In this document: positions 1 to 6,718 of the stretch, in pieces
How the letters are laid out: every line of letters starts with the position of its first letter
How positions within the stretch are numbered: the first letter of the stretch is position 1
Origin: SG8-40 sp963792855
GTDB lineage: Bacteria > Pseudomonadota > Gammaproteobacteria > Burkholderiales > Eutrophovitaceae
NCBI GenBank assembly: GCA_963792855.1
Contig: CAWBXZ010000004.1
Coordinates: 1 to 9,720, forward strand
Direction: 5' to 3'
Length of the DNA: 9,720 nt
Translations under genes and position numbers: made by a program
Notes under the pieces: model-generated
Seen by the model: only the letters and a program-made list of their open reading frames with translations
Database searches by the model: none
Told to the model about the DNA's origin: nothing

Positions 1-60
1 CCATCCGAGTCCGCGTGAGGCGCCGGTGACCAGTGCAACTTTTCCGCTCAGATCAAACAT
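1..60 (-). CDS. Short-chain dehydrogenase/reductase, N-terminal fragment cut by the window edge
   Basis: Only the first 20 codons are present; the gene continues past the left edge. The peptide starts MFDLSGKVALVTG and runs into GASRGLG, the glycine-rich TGxxxGxG cofactor loop of a classical SDR, so this is an NAD(P)-dependent oxidoreductase. The ATG at 60 is preceded on the minus strand by GGGGAG at 6 bases spacing, a strong ribosome-binding site, and the start fits the family's usual N terminus. It follows the complete SDR at 286-1050 in the same direction after 225 bp. The substrate cannot be inferred because the catalytic and substrate-binding parts are outside the window. Confidence 0.85.
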   Translation of the reverse strand, partial: MFDLSGKVALVTGASRGLGW

Positions 61-285
61 GCTTTTCTCCCCGAAAAGGCGACTTCCCGCAAATACCCTG
101 CAACACGGAAAAAACCGGAGCACGACAGCCGAAGCCATGGCACACCGGTGCGTTTCAGATTGTTCCCCGCGTGCCGCGGCCAGGGCTTCGTTGTTTCCTG
201 AACCAGCCTCTCTCCGTGCGCCTGCCCCTTTAGTGCACCCGTTTCTGTCTAATCGGTTCGCTCACGGTTTTCTCAAAAAAACGTA
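61..285. other. Gap between two same-direction SDR genes
   Basis: I see no gene of its own in these 225 bases. On the minus strand the end nearest the partial SDR carries its Shine-Dalgarno sequence (GGGGAG, about 67-72). An in-frame ATG lies further upstream of that SDR (about 138), but its leader peptide looks non-native and it lacks a good ribosome site, so it is not preferred. The gap is long enough to hold a promoter for the partial SDR, but I do not recognise a consensus one. Small open frames on the plus strand here have no familiar motifs. Confidence 0.5.
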
Positions 286-1050
286 TCACGGCATGTATTG
301 CCCGCCGTTGACTTCGATGATCTGCCCGGTGATATAGCCGGACATTTTCTCCGAAGCGAGAAACAGAAATGCACCAGCGCATTCGTCGGCTTCGCCAAGC
401 CGGTTCATCGGTATCGTTGCCTTGAACCCTTCGAGCATTTGCGGCGTGGAGAAGCGTTCGTGAAACGGCGTCGAAATGACGCCCGGCGACACCGCGTTGA
501 CACGGATGTTGTCCTTTACCAGTTCCTTGGCGAAACCTCGCGTGATGGTGCTGATAAAACCCTTGGTCCCGGCATACAGGACCGCGCCGGCGGCACCGCC
601 GTGACGTGCGGCAATGGAAGTGACATTGATGATGGCTCCGCCGCCTGACTTGCGCATGTGACCGGCCGCGCTTTTGGTGCACATCAGTGCAGAACGCTGA
701 TTCAGTTGCACGACCCTGTCGAACATGTCGTCGGTCATTTCCGCAATCGGAATGCGTTTGACCATCCCGCCCGCGTTGTTGACGAGGATATCGATACGGC
801 CAAATTTCGAAACCGTGTCGTCCACCAGTTTCGCGCAAACAGTACTGTTGGTGACATCGCCTTGCAGAATGATCGCTTCACCGCCGCTGTTGCCAATTGC
901 CCCGGCCACTTCTTCGGCCTCGGACCTGCTGCTGTTGTAATGCACGGCGACCTTTGCGCCGTTGGCACCGAACGCTTTCGCGACCGCCGCACCGATTCCG
1001 GTACTGGAACCGGTAATCAATACAACCTTGTCTTTCAGGTCTTCAATCAT
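286..1050 (-). CDS. SDR-family NAD(P)-dependent oxidoreductase (FabG-like)
   Basis: A complete classical SDR of 254 residues, the usual length for the family, predicted cytoplasmic. Visible landmarks are the cofactor loop TGSSTGIG (residues 13-20), Asp65 after a beta strand, NNAG (91-94), the active-site Asn117, Ser145 and the YxxxK pair Tyr159/Lys163, then the PG turn at 189-190. The full Asn-Ser-Tyr-Lys tetrad is intact, so it should be active. The second strand is followed by HYNSSRSE rather than an acidic residue, which leans towards NADP(H), as an inference. I chose the ATG at 1050 because GGGGGA lies 4 bases upstream and the next residues match family N termini; an open frame continues to 1110 but adds an atypical leader. 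It lies downstream of qor (138 bp gap) and upstream of another SDR. The closest generic names are 3-oxoacyl-ACP reductase or glucose/alcohol dehydrogenase-like, but the substrate is unknown. Confidence 0.93.
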   Translation of the reverse strand: MIEDLKDKVVLITGSSTGIGAAVAKAFGANGAKVAVHYNSSRSEAEEVAGAIGNSGGEAIILQGDVTNSTVCAKLVDDTVSKFGRIDILVNNAGGMVKRIPIAEMTDDMFDRVVQLNQRSALMCTKSAAGHMRKSGGGAIINVTSIAARHGGAAGAVLYAGTKGFISTITRGFAKELVKDNIRVNAVSPGVISTPFHERFSTPQMLEGFKATIPMNRLGEADECAGAFLFLASEKMSGYITGQIIEVNGGQYMP

Positions 1051-1081
1051 GTCTCCCCCTTTCGCCAAAAACGGCCCACCG

Positions 1082-1099
1082 CCCGGCGAATCTGCCGGG
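1082..1099 (-). other. Hairpin in the leader of the SDR gene
   Basis: On the minus strand CCCGGC-AGATTC-GCCGGG forms a perfect 6-bp all-GC stem with a 6-base loop. It ends 31 bases before the SDR start codon. A T5 run lies about 12 bases further downstream (about 1067-1071), too far for a canonical intrinsic terminator. It could be a weak terminator after qor or a structured 5' leader of the SDR mRNA. No riboswitch class is recognised. Confidence 0.35.
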
Positions 1100-1188
1100 T
1101 TGCATGCCAAGGTGTCCTGACGTCACGCCGTGACCGGTTCGTGCGCTACGGATGCATCCAGGGCCGGCGTTTTATCGTTGGATCGGGT

Positions 1189-2160
1189 TTACGGTTTGAA
1201 TACAGTCGAACCGGTCGTCTTGCGCCCCTCGAGATCGCGATGCGCCTGGGCAGCATCGGCAAGCGCATAGCGCTGATTGATTTCGATCTTGACCTTGCCC
1301 GACTTCACCATATCGAACAATTCCTTCGAACTGGCTTCCAGGTCGGAGCGCTGTGCCGTGTACGTCATCAGTGTCGGGCGTGTTACGTAGAACGAGCCCT
1401 TGGCAAGGATATTGAGGTCAACACCGGTCACGGGGCCGGAGCCGTTGCCGAACACCGCAACAAGGCCGCGCGGCTGCAAGCACTCGAGCGAGCCATGGAA
1501 GGTATCCTTGCCGACGGAATCGAACACGACCGGCACACCGCGTCCGCCGGTGATTTCCCTGACGCGTTCCGGGAATTTCTCGCGCGTGTAGATGATCGTG
1601 TGGTCGCAACCGTGTGCCCTGGCAACACGGGCTTTTTCATCCGAGCTGACCGTGCCGATCACCGTTGCACCCAACGCCTTGAGCCATTGGCAGGCAATCA
1701 ACCCGACGCCGCCGGCGGCCGCGTGGAACAGGACGGTCTCGCCCTTCTCGACCCGGTAGACCCGCCGGATGAGATATTGCACGGTGAGGCCCTTGAGCAT
1801 CATCGCTGCCGCCTGCTCGTCGCTGACCCCCGCCGGAATCTTCACCAGCTTGTCGGCCGGCATCACGCGCGACTCGGAATACGCTCCGGGCGGTCCGCCA
1901 CAATAGGCAACGCGGTCCCCCGCTTTGACATGCGATACACCCGGCCCCACAGCCTCTACCACACCCGCCGCTTCGAGGCCAATGCCGCTTGGCAAGGGCA
2001 ACGGATACAGGCCTGAACGGTGATAGGTGTCGATGAAATTCAGTCCGACAACGTTATGCCGCACGCGCGCCTGGCCCTTTTCAGGCGCACCAACATCTAC
2101 ATCTTCATAGGCGAGAACTTCGGGTCCGCCTGTCTTGTGGAAGCGTATTGCCTTAACCAT
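1189..2160 (-). CDS. qor: NADPH:quinone oxidoreductase, zeta-crystallin/QOR type
   Basis: A 323-residue medium-chain dehydrogenase/reductase of the zinc-free quinone oxidoreductase branch. It resembles Escherichia coli Qor (about 327 residues) along its whole length. It shares the N-terminal FHKTGGPEVL block (7-16), NFIDTYHRSGLYP (41-53), the GDRV turn (81-84), and the nucleotide-binding HAAAGGVGLIACQW stretch (146-159) with its AAxGGVG motif. DSVG (214-217) and VTRP (259-262) also match. The structural and catalytic zinc ligands of true alcohol dehydrogenases are absent. The family reduces quinones with NADPH in the cytoplasm, usually by one-electron transfer. The ATG at 2160 has AGGAG 7 bases upstream. 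It follows the cupin gene by 34 bp, so the two are probably one transcript. In this context it may act on a quinone or enone intermediate, which is an inference. Confidence 0.93.
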   Translation of the reverse strand: MVKAIRFHKTGGPEVLAYEDVDVGAPEKGQARVRHNVVGLNFIDTYHRSGLYPLPLPSGIGLEAAGVVEAVGPGVSHVKAGDRVAYCGGPPGAYSESRVMPADKLVKIPAGVSDEQAAAMMLKGLTVQYLIRRVYRVEKGETVLFHAAAGGVGLIACQWLKALGATVIGTVSSDEKARVARAHGCDHTIIYTREKFPERVREITGGRGVPVVFDSVGKDTFHGSLECLQPRGLVAVFGNGSGPVTGVDLNILAKGSFYVTRPTLMTYTAQRSDLEASSKELFDMVKSGKVKIEINQRYALADAAQAHRDLEGRKTTGSTVFKP

Positions 2161-2194
2161 GATTTTCTCCTCGTACCCTCTAGCGGTTCAGTGT

Positions 2195-2698
2195 TTATCG
2201 GACGAACTGGTCCACGTAATCCGCGCCCAGCCCGGCCTTCTCGTAATGCTTGCGGCACATTTCCATTTTCGTGAATACGTCTTCGTATCCAACCGTTTCC
2301 CCGTTCTCGTCAACATAAATCATTGCGCCGTTGACGTTGAACATGGTGATCATCTCTTCCACGCCCTCGTCGACGACCAGGGTATGCACCTCGCCGGGCG
2401 GTTCGTAGACAAACCCGCCCTCTTCTGCGATCCAGTCGTGCTCGAGATAATGCCAACTGCCTTTCAATACATAGCCGTAGACCGCCATCGGATGGCGATG
2501 ACGCGACAGTACGCCGCTACGGCGCACGCGCAACAGATTAAACCAGCCCCCGGATACCGTATTGAACATCAGTGGACGAAACCAGACGTCGGGGGCCTGG
2601 GGTACCCAGACACGTTCGTCTTCGGGGATGGCCCTCGAAACGATCTCCGGCTGCATGCCGATTGCAGATAATGGATTGTTTTTTAAAGGCGCACCCAC
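2195..2698 (-). CDS. Cupin-domain protein, 2,4'-dihydroxyacetophenone dioxygenase family
   Basis: A single-domain cupin of 167 residues from the chosen start. The first cupin motif contains HRH (His67 and His69) with Glu86, and the second has PPGEVHTL with His105. These are probable iron or other metal ligands. The stretch around GYVLKGSWHYLEHDW is typical of the family related to 2,4'-dihydroxyacetophenone dioxygenase, an iron enzyme that cleaves an aryl ketone with O2. Relatives are often annotated this way without proof of substrate, so the exact reaction is uncertain. Start choice: the open frame extends to a TTG at 2746, but a GTG at 2698 has GGAGGG 8 bases upstream and lies downstream of a candidate -10 box. 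An ATG at 2656 is also possible but has no ribosome site. It heads a likely operon with qor. Confidence 0.85.
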   Translation of the reverse strand: MGAPLKNNPLSAIGMQPEIVSRAIPEDERVWVPQAPDVWFRPLMFNTVSGGWFNLLRVRRSGVLSRHRHPMAVYGYVLKGSWHYLEHDWIAEEGGFVYEPPGEVHTLVVDEGVEEMITMFNVNGAMIYVDENGETVGYEDVFTKMEMCRKHYEKAGLGADYVDQFVR

Positions 2699-2766
2699 CC
2701 CACATCCCTCCGGATACTGTTCGTTATGGGAAAGCACGGTCGCCAAGACAAGCGACCGGATGCGCT

Positions 2767-2772
2767 ATTTTA
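2767..2772 (-). promoter_or_regulatory. Candidate -10 element upstream of the cupin gene
   Basis: On the minus strand TAAAAT lies about 70 bases before the preferred GTG start of the cupin gene and downstream of the inverted repeat after phaZ. It is one mismatch from the sigma-70 -10 consensus. The sequence about 17 bases upstream does not match the -35 consensus, so this is a weak call. If real, transcription would start near 2760, leaving a leader that includes the GGAGGG ribosome site. Confidence 0.25.
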
Positions 2773-2799
2773 CCCGCGCCGCCACGCAATACGATGACC

Positions 2800-2826
2800 G
2801 CTGCCGGCACGCCCGCACCCGGCAGC
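2800..2826 (-). terminator. Perfect inverted repeat downstream of phaZ
   Basis: GCTGCCGG and CCGGCAGC form a perfect 8-bp stem around an 11-base loop, beginning 35 bases after the phaZ stop. There is no T tract after it on either strand, so it is not a canonical intrinsic terminator. It may stabilise the 3' end of the phaZ mRNA or assist termination. Its position between phaZ and the candidate cupin promoter supports a transcription-unit boundary. Confidence 0.4.
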
Positions 2827-2861
2827 CGTACCGCAAGCCCGAATCGGCGGTTGTTCCGGGA

Positions 2862-4118
2862 TTACGCTGCGCGCTTCTTGCGCCTGGCCGGCGCTTTCGC
2901 CAGGGAATGCTGATGAATGAAGTGGCGAATCTGCGGATAGATCCGCTCGCGAAACTTGCGGCCACTGAATATGCCGTAATGACCAACCCTTTTTGCCAGC
3001 AAGTGCTGGCGTTTCCCGTCAGGAATGCCGGTGCACAGCCGGTGTGCCACTTCAGTCTGGCCGTTGCCGGAAATATCGTCCAGCTCGCCCTCGATCGTGA
3101 ACAAGGCTGTTTTGGTGATCGCCTCTGGTTTGACGCGTTCGCCATTCACGTCCCACTCCCCCTTGGGTAAAAGGAAATCCTGGAAAACGATACGGACGGT
3201 ATCGAGATAATACTCCGCAGGCATATCGAGCACGGCGTTGTATTCATCGTAGAACTGCCGGTGGGCTTCTGCACTGTCACCGTCGCCTTCGATCAGATGA
3301 TTGTAGAACTGCCAGTGCGCATTGAGGTGGCGGTCCGGATTCATTGCCATAAAGCTTGCGTGTTGCAAAAAGCCGGGATACACCTGTCGGGTAAAACCCG
3401 GATGATTGTAGGGGACACGCATGATGAGCCGTCGCGCAAACCAGGAATGTGAACGTTTTTCGGCAAACTCGTTGACCGAAGTCGGACTGTGGCGCGCGTC
3501 GATAGGCCCGCCCATCATGATCATCGCGTCGGGCACAGCCGGATCGTTATTGGCGGCAAGCAACGAAACCGCCGCCAGCACCGGGACCGTTGGCTGGCAC
3601 ACTGACATGACGCTCAGATCCGGTGACAGAAAGCGAATGAACTCCTGCACGTAGGCAACGTAGTCGTCGAGGTGAAAAGCGCCTTGCGACACCGGCACCA
3701 TCTTGGCATCAACCCAGTCCGTAACCCAGACATCGTGGTCGGCGAGCGCGGTACGCACCGTGTCTCGCAGCAAAGTTGCAAAATGCCCGGACAGCGGTGC
3801 GACGATCAGCAACTTCGGCTGCTCGAACGATTGCGATTTGCAAAAATGCACCAGTTTGCAAAACGGTTTGTCGACCACGACTTCTTCGGTAATGTCAACG
3901 TCCTGTCCACCGACGTTAACGTGCGTGATGTCCCATTCCGGCTTGTGATAGCGCCGCATGACCCGGGTAAACAGTTCGCTGTTGGCGGCGACAGTTCGCG
4001 ACATGGGCGTGTAGCTGAACGGACTGTACGGATGTGTAAATGCTTCTTTCATCACGCCCGCCCACAATACCGCGGGCGTCATCATCTGTTTGTGCAGTTC
4101 GTGCAGGGAATAGATCAT
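2862..4118 (-). CDS. phaZ: Intracellular polyhydroxyalkanoate depolymerase
   Basis: A 418-residue alpha/beta hydrolase that mobilises stored PHA granules by hydrolysing the polymer to hydroxyacids in the cytoplasm. It has no signal peptide, as expected for the intracellular type. It matches the PhaZ1 family of Cupriavidus-like bacteria throughout, starting with the MIYSLHELHKQMMTP block. The nucleophile elbow reads SVCQPTVPVLA, giving Cys174 where lipases have Ser. Asp347 (in GELDDISG) and His380 (in RVGHYGIFSG) complete the expected Cys-Asp-His triad, with spacing close to that of PhaZ1. The C terminus is a basic tail (ARRKKRAA). The ATG at 4118 fits the family N terminus, though the nearest purine-rich site (AAAGGG) is rather far upstream. 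Its neighbours are srkA upstream after 327 bp and the cupin gene downstream. No PHA synthase or phasin is in the window. Confidence 0.94.
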   Translation of the reverse strand: MIYSLHELHKQMMTPAVLWAGVMKEAFTHPYSPFSYTPMSRTVAANSELFTRVMRRYHKPEWDITHVNVGGQDVDITEEVVVDKPFCKLVHFCKSQSFEQPKLLIVAPLSGHFATLLRDTVRTALADHDVWVTDWVDAKMVPVSQGAFHLDDYVAYVQEFIRFLSPDLSVMSVCQPTVPVLAAVSLLAANNDPAVPDAMIMMGGPIDARHSPTSVNEFAEKRSHSWFARRLIMRVPYNHPGFTRQVYPGFLQHASFMAMNPDRHLNAHWQFYNHLIEGDGDSAEAHRQFYDEYNAVLDMPAEYYLDTVRIVFQDFLLPKGEWDVNGERVKPEAITKTALFTIEGELDDISGNGQTEVAHRLCTGIPDGKRQHLLAKRVGHYGIFSGRKFRERIYPQIRHFIHQHSLAKAPARRKKRAA

Positions 4119-4445
4119 TGTTGGTTTCAGCCCTTTCGGATAATCGTCGCCGCTTGACCCTTACCGGATAGCATCGCGGTGGGAAGGCCCGCTCCACATT
4201 GTGAAACAGTGCCTGGACGGGCAACGAGGCAAAATCGTAAAACAACCTTGCTTTGCGAAAAACTCCGTTTATGCAAACGCCCCGGTTATTGATGCCGGAC
4301 AGCGGTAAAAGCGACAGATTAACAGCAATTTCCGGGCTAGCAACACTCGTCCGGCGGATACTTGCCGCGGCAATCACTTACAGCGGCAATCTCCCGCATC
4401 GGCGTTGGCAATCGTACCAACGCGATCACCATGATGGCATGACGG
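4119..4445. other. Intergenic region between srkA and phaZ
   Basis: These 327 bases hold no gene I can support; the open frames crossing them have no recognisable motifs. The part at about 4230-4330 is AT-richer than the surroundings and is the likeliest place for a phaZ promoter, but I find no convincing -35/-10 pair. A perfect 12-bp palindrome, TTGCCGCGGCAA, lies at 4362-4373, and a 7-bp hairpin lies nearer srkA (listed separately). The length suggests that phaZ has its own promoter. Confidence 0.5.
4402..4423 (-). terminator. Perfect hairpin just downstream of srkA
   Basis: GCGTTGG and CCAACGC form a perfect 7-bp stem with an 8-base loop, starting 22 bases after the srkA stop codon. No T run follows on the minus strand. 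The position fits the 3' end of the srkA transcript, but the missing T tract makes a canonical terminator doubtful. Confidence 0.35.
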
Positions 4446-5456
4446 CTATAGCGGTCCGACCGGCTCTTCCTGCACCGCGCTGATCTGCTCCTTGATCTGC
4501 AGAATGTGCTCTTCCCAGTAGCGCTGGGTATTAAACCATGTAAACGCAGCCGGAAATGCCGGATCGCTCCAGCGCTGCGCTATCCAGCCCGCGTAATGAA
4601 TGATGCGCAACGTGCGCAAGGCCTCGATCAGGTGCAGTTCGCGGCGGTCGAACTCCATGAAATCCTCGTAGCCGGCGAGCACGTCGGAGAACTGCCGTGT
4701 CATCGAAGCACGGTCGCCCGAAAGCAGCATCCACAGATCCTGCACCGCCGGACCCATGCGCGCGTCGTCCAGATCGACAAAATGCGGCCCGGCGTCGGTC
4801 CATAAAATATTGCCGGAATGACAATCGCCGTGCAGCCTGATGTGCGTTACCGGGCCGGCGCGCGCCCAGGCTTCGCGCACGGCGGTCAATGCCGCCTGCG
4901 CCGCTGCCCGGTACGGTTCCACCAAGTCTGGCGGAATGAAGCCGTTGTCGAGCAGGTAACGCACCGGCCGTTCGCCAAACGATTCGATGTCGATCGTCGG
5001 CCGATGTCGAAATTTCCTCACTGCGCCGCATGCATGCAGCCTGGCGATGAAGCGGCCGATCCATTCCAGCACATCCGGATCGCCCAGTTCCGGCGCGCGG
5101 CCGCCACGCCGGGGGAATAGCGCAAATCGGAAGCCGTCATACTCGTGCAAAGACTGCTGACCCGCGCGGAGTGGCGCAACCACCGGTATTTCGGCCTGGT
5201 CGAGTTCGAAGGCGAACGAATGTTCCTCGAGCACCTGCTCGTCGGTCCAGCGTTGGGGCCGGTAGAACTTCGCCACCAGAAACGATCCCGAATCGGCATC
5301 TGCGCCGTCGTCGATACCGACCTGATAAACGCGGTTCTCGTAGCTGTTTAGCCCGAGCAAGCGTCCATCGCAACGGTATCCGGCAGACTCGACCGCATTG
5401 AGTATGGTATCCGGCGTCAGGGAAGCGTACGGCGTTGATGTGTCCATGCCGTGCAT
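4446..5456 (-). CDS. srkA: Stress response serine/threonine kinase SrkA (YihE/RdoA)
   Basis: A cytoplasmic kinase of the aminoglycoside phosphotransferase-like fold, 336 residues from the chosen start against about 328 in E. coli SrkA. That family protects cells during envelope and other stress by protein phosphorylation. Visible motifs are LTPDTI near the start, the signature GLNSYENRVYQ (35-45), Lys63 in VAKFYRP, the catalytic loop HGDCHSGNILW with Asp211 and Asn216, and the metal-binding FVDLDDARMGP with Asp228. The next block, VQDLWMLLSGDR, is also typical. All catalytic residues are present. Starts at 5456, 5447 (ATG) and 5480 (GTG) are possible. I took 5456 because a weak GGA lies 6-8 bases upstream; 5447 gives a near-identical protein that aligns equally well. 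It diverges from the secreted hydrolase gene. In E. coli srkA precedes dsbA, but no dsbA is seen here. Confidence 0.93.
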   Translation of the reverse strand: MHGMDTSTPYASLTPDTILNAVESAGYRCDGRLLGLNSYENRVYQVGIDDGADADSGSFLVAKFYRPQRWTDEQVLEEHSFAFELDQAEIPVVAPLRAGQQSLHEYDGFRFALFPRRGGRAPELGDPDVLEWIGRFIARLHACGAVRKFRHRPTIDIESFGERPVRYLLDNGFIPPDLVEPYRAAAQAALTAVREAWARAGPVTHIRLHGDCHSGNILWTDAGPHFVDLDDARMGPAVQDLWMLLSGDRASMTRQFSDVLAGYEDFMEFDRRELHLIEALRTLRIIHYAGWIAQRWSDPAFPAAFTWFNTQRYWEEHILQIKEQISAVQEEPVGPL

Positions 5457-5611
5457 TCTATGTCCGATACAACGAAGCACGTCGAAATGGTCGACAACTG
5501 GATTGAATCTTGCGTTGCAAAGGCGTCGAGGAGCAGCTGCGGCCGGCCGTAGAACAGGCGCCCCGGTTGACGGGTAAAGCTGCTAACGTGTCGCTTAATC
5601 GTTCTTGAGAA
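5457..5611. promoter_or_regulatory. Divergent intergenic region, srkA and hydrolase promoters
   Basis: This 155-base gap separates two divergently transcribed genes and must hold at least their start signals. On the plus strand TTGACG (5567-5572) is a good -35 match. No -10 sits at the usual spacing; the nearest candidate, CTTAAT (5594-5599), is 21 bases away. Two short GC palindromes (GCAGCTGC at 5533-5540 and CGGCCGGCCG at 5540-5549) adjoin each other and could be a regulator site, but GC-rich DNA often yields such palindromes. Confidence 0.35.
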
Positions 5612-6700
5612 ATGGGAAGATCGTTGTTCTACAGAAACAAGACAACGGGCAATCGAGGCCCGCGTTTACTCGTGTTTTTTGCACTTGTGCTGGCAGCCGC
5701 CACGGGCCGTGGCGAGGCGGTCGAGGACGATGCCGCAGTCATGGCAGGACGGACCGGCACGCTGATCGCGGATGAATTCAACATCGCGTCCGACACACCG
5801 GGCATCGAACTCTACGTGCGCAACAAGCGTCCGATCGGGCTCGAGCCCTGCGCCGATCGCACGGTGCTGTTCGTGCACGGCGCCACCTACCCTGCAGAGA
5901 CTTCTTTCGACCTGCGACTCGATGGACTGTCGTGGATGGATTACGTCGCCTTGCATGGCTGGAACGTCTATCTGGTCGACTTGCGTGGTTACGGCCGTTC
6001 GACCCGTCCCGACGAAATGTCCCAGCCGCCCGAGAATAACGAACCCATCGTGACGACCGACGTGGCTATCCGCGACGTTGCCGCCGCGGTGGATTTCATT
6101 TTATGGCGCGACGGCATCAGCAAGATCAGCCTGATCGGATGGTCCTGGGGCACGACCATCATGGGTGGTTACACGGCGCGCAACAATCACAAGGTCAATC
6201 GCCTTGTGCTGTATGCCCCTGTGTGGATACGCGATACACCATCGGCGATCAACACACCCGGCAAACTCGGCGCATACCGCATGGTCAGCAAGGAATCAGC
6301 GAACCAGCGCTGGCTGCGTGGTGTGCCCGAAGAAAAAACCGGCACGCTGATTCCCGATGGCTGGTTCGACGCATGGGCTACGGCAACATGGGACAGCGAC
6401 CCACAGTCGTCCGCGAGTGGACTGCTGCGGGCCCCGAACGGCGTGATCCATGACATACGGAATTACTGGATGCAGGGCAAGACGACCTGGAACCCGGCGG
6501 ACATTCGCGTGCCAACCCTTGTCATCGGCGGTAACTGGGACCGTGATACGCCGCCTTACATGGCGCAGAACGTTCTGGAACGACTCACCCAGGCGCCTGC
6601 AACGCGGCGCGTCGAAATCGGCGAAGCGACGCACACGGTGATCATGGAAAAGAACCGCATGCAACTGTTCCGCGAAGTGCAGCTTTTTCTGCAGGATTAG
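5612..6700 (+). CDS. Secreted alpha/beta-fold hydrolase
   Basis: A 362-residue alpha/beta hydrolase with an N-terminal export signal. Basic residues (4-18) precede a hydrophobic run, LLVFFALVLAAA (19-30), and a possible signal peptidase site follows GEA near residue 36. The mature domain has the oxyanion-hole motif VHGATYPA (88-95), LVDLRGYGRS (121-130), the nucleophile elbow GWSWG with Ser178, an acid at Asp310 or Asp312 in GGNWDRDTP, and His341 in EATHTVIMEK. The Ser-Asp-His triad is therefore complete and activity as an esterase, lipase or similar enzyme is expected in the periplasm or outside the cell. The substrate is not indicated by sequence. The ATG at 5612 has only a weak GAGA upstream. 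It diverges from srkA and its stop lies 18 bp from the stop of the convergent SDR. Confidence 0.88.
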   Translation: MGRSLFYRNKTTGNRGPRLLVFFALVLAAATGRGEAVEDDAAVMAGRTGTLIADEFNIASDTPGIELYVRNKRPIGLEPCADRTVLFVHGATYPAETSFDLRLDGLSWMDYVALHGWNVYLVDLRGYGRSTRPDEMSQPPENNEPIVTTDVAIRDVAAAVDFILWRDGISKISLIGWSWGTTIMGGYTARNNHKVNRLVLYAPVWIRDTPSAINTPGKLGAYRMVSKESANQRWLRGVPEEKTGTLIPDGWFDAWATATWDSDPQSSASGLLRAPNGVIHDIRNYWMQGKTTWNPADIRVPTLVIGGNWDRDTPPYMAQNVLERLTQAPATRRVEIGEATHTVIMEKNRMQLFREVQLFLQD

Positions 6701-6718
6701 GATCCGCTTGCGTTCCGG

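Noticed and set aside
658..2016. Long plus-strand open frame (452 codons) opposite the SDR and qor genes
   Set aside because: It lies antisense to two well-recognised genes, has no known motif, and is a typical GC-rich shadow frame.
3916..4377. Minus-strand open frame covering the srkA-phaZ gap and the start of phaZ
   Set aside because: It overlaps the conserved N terminus of PhaZ in another frame and has no recognisable protein features.
5533..5549. Adjacent palindromes GCAGCTGC and CGGCCGGCCG upstream of the hydrolase
   Set aside because: Short GC palindromes are common in DNA of this composition, and no repeat copy or known operator supports a binding site.
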